10,100 nucleotides of DNA from Bacillota bacterium. Lineage in GTDB: Bacteria > Bacillota > Clostridia > Oscillospirales > Oscillospiraceae. The notes under the pieces were generated by a model, which had not been told where the DNA came from, ran no database searches, and saw nothing but the letters and a program-made list of their open reading frames with translations. The stretch lies in the NCBI GenBank assembly GCA_009781925.1, contig WQUU01000215.1:1-10100 (forward strand), read 5' to 3'. The position numbers were made by a program, and so were the translations under genes. This document shows positions 9,746 to 10,100 of the stretch, in pieces. Position 1 is the first letter of the stretch; each line of letters begins with the position of its first letter.

Positions 9746-9842
9746 GGTATGGAGAAAAAAGTAAACGGTCATACGCCTAATATTGTATGCCCTGTGATTT
9801 GATTTGTCAAGCGTTTTTTAATTTTTTCCATACCCTTTTTTT
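9746..9842 (+). ncRNA. Candidate short RNA antisense to the rpoB promoter region
   Basis: Starts where the plus-strand promoter should initiate. Its first 13 bases (GGTATGGAGAAAA) can pair with 9822-9834 (TTTTTTCCATACC), with one G-U pair, and seven T follow at 9836-9842. That gives an RNA of about 95 nt with paired ends and a U tail. The stem is AT-rich and the loop is long, so termination is uncertain. A 17-codon leaderless frame (9749-9802) lies inside but lacks support. Read as DNA, the same inverted repeat could instead be a small element around the rpoB promoter. Confidence 0.35.
9782..9810 (-). promoter_or_regulatory. rpoB promoter (minus strand)
   Basis: TTGACA (9805-9810), a 17-bp spacer and TACAAT (9782-9787): one base off consensus for a vegetative sigma-A promoter. 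Upstream are three A runs on the minus strand (9814-9819, 9822-9827, 9836-9842), like an UP element. Predicted start near 9775 gives a leader of about 340 nt before the rpoB ATG. It lies just past a terminator, so rpoB-rpoC need not depend on readthrough from upstream genes. Confidence 0.8.
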
Positions 9843-9847
9843 GACAT

Positions 9848-9882
9848 TTTTTTCGCGTTTTTTCGGCTTAAGCGCGAAAAAA
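9848..9882. repeat. T/A-rich inverted repeat
   Basis: TTTTTTCGCG (9848-9857) is the exact reverse complement of CGCGAAAAAA (9873-9882), and TTTTTTCG (9858-9865) gives an alternative partner. It overlaps the U tract of the minus-strand terminator and may act as a second, weaker termination or pausing structure. Confidence 0.55.
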
Positions 9883-9904
9883 GCGGGCAAAGCATAATGC
9901 CCGC
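9877..9904 (-). terminator. Intrinsic terminator upstream of rpoB
   Basis: On the minus strand GCGGGCA (9898-9904) pairs with TGCCCGC (9883-9889) around an 8-nt loop, followed directly by TTTTTT (9882-9877). It would end transcripts entering from beyond the right edge of the window (rplJ-rplL would be usual, not seen). About 70 bp separate it from the rpoB -35. Confidence 0.8.
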
Positions 9905-9950
9905 CCGCCGAATATAAACAATTAAGGGAACCTCTAAAAACCCTTGGTAC

Positions 9951-10018
9951 GTCATTGCGAGCGATCCGTCATTGCGAGCGGTCCGTCATTGCGAATGGTT
10001 CGTCATTGCGAGCGGAGC
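9951..10018. repeat. 17-bp tandem repeat, four units
   Basis: GTCATTGCG starts at 9951, 9968, 9985 and 10002, an exact 17-bp period. The first units read GTCATTGCGAGCGATCC and GTCATTGCGAGCGGTCC; the third has a few changes. The fourth runs into the full dispersed repeat (AGCGGAGCGAAGCAATCCA). There are no spacers between units, so this is not a CRISPR array. Confidence 0.9.
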
Positions 10019-10088
10019 GAAGCAATCCAAGTTCACGCTGAATTCAGGTTTTTCTGGATTGCTTCGTCGCGCTGCTCCTCGCAATGAC
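10002..10088. repeat. Hairpin element, inverted copy of 283-370
   Basis: A short repeat variant (10002-10029) faces a long variant (10055-10088, with the extra GTCGCGCTGC segment) across about 25 nt. Left to right this is the mirror order of 283-370, so the two composites form an inverted pair about 9.7 kb apart bracketing rpoB-rpoC. Confidence 0.75.
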
Positions 10089-10100
10089 GGATTTATAGAG

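Noticed and set aside
9749..9802. 17-codon frame MEKKVNGHTPNIVCPVI after the plus-strand promoter
   Set aside because: It would be leaderless, lacks a ribosome site, and overlaps the rpoB promoter -10. Too short to support as a gene.
9841..9872. TTGACA at 9841-9846 as a plus-strand promoter
   Set aside because: No -10 element at a suitable distance; the following bases are T runs and CGGCTTAAG.
9951..10018. Possible CRISPR array
   Set aside because: The 17-bp units are contiguous with no spacers, and one unit is part of a dispersed repeat found elsewhere in the window.

Overview
The window holds the RNA polymerase core operon rpoB-rpoC, both genes on the minus strand (rpoB 5221-9435, rpoC 867-4436). 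It also holds an unusual amount of repetitive DNA packed into every gap around them. The proteins are of the Gram-positive type: beta' is about 1190 residues with no large trigger-loop insertion, and beta lacks the proteobacterial insertions. Protein sequence, sigma-A-type promoters, strong Shine-Dalgarno sites, GC-rich genes and gaps full of small palindromes suggest a GC-rich member of Clostridia, possibly an uncultured gut or anaerobe lineage. The genus cannot be named from this window.

Layout from the upstream end (high coordinates) in the direction of transcription. 9951-10100 is a tandem 17-bp repeat running into a hairpin element. 9877-9904 is a minus-strand intrinsic terminator, presumably closing an upstream unit (rplJ-rplL would be usual, but lies outside the window). 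9782-9810 is a near-consensus minus-strand promoter for rpoB with an A-tract-rich upstream region. It gives a leader of roughly 340 nt that contains direct repeats, an opposing plus-strand promoter (9712-9740) and two very GC-rich hairpins close to the rpoB ribosome binding site. rpoB follows, with a long acidic C-terminal tail and an Asn in the rifampicin pocket where His is usual. The rpoB-rpoC gap is 784 bp and is built from several inverted repeat blocks that can fold in competing ways. rpoC follows with a probable TTG start. Downstream of rpoC, 1-866 carries no convincing gene. It holds a decayed duplicate of the rpoC 3' end, a 188-bp element with terminal inverted repeats, and several copies of a repeat also found at the other end of the window.

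The two genes encode the catalytic subunits of RNA polymerase. They probably share one transcript, but the repeat-laden spacer makes processing or uneven expression of the two subunits plausible. I see no wholly new gene system. The items most worth a second look are the crossing inverted repeats between the genes, the beta-subunit tail, the natural rifampicin-site substitution, the rpoC 3'-end duplication, and the face-to-face promoters ahead of rpoB.
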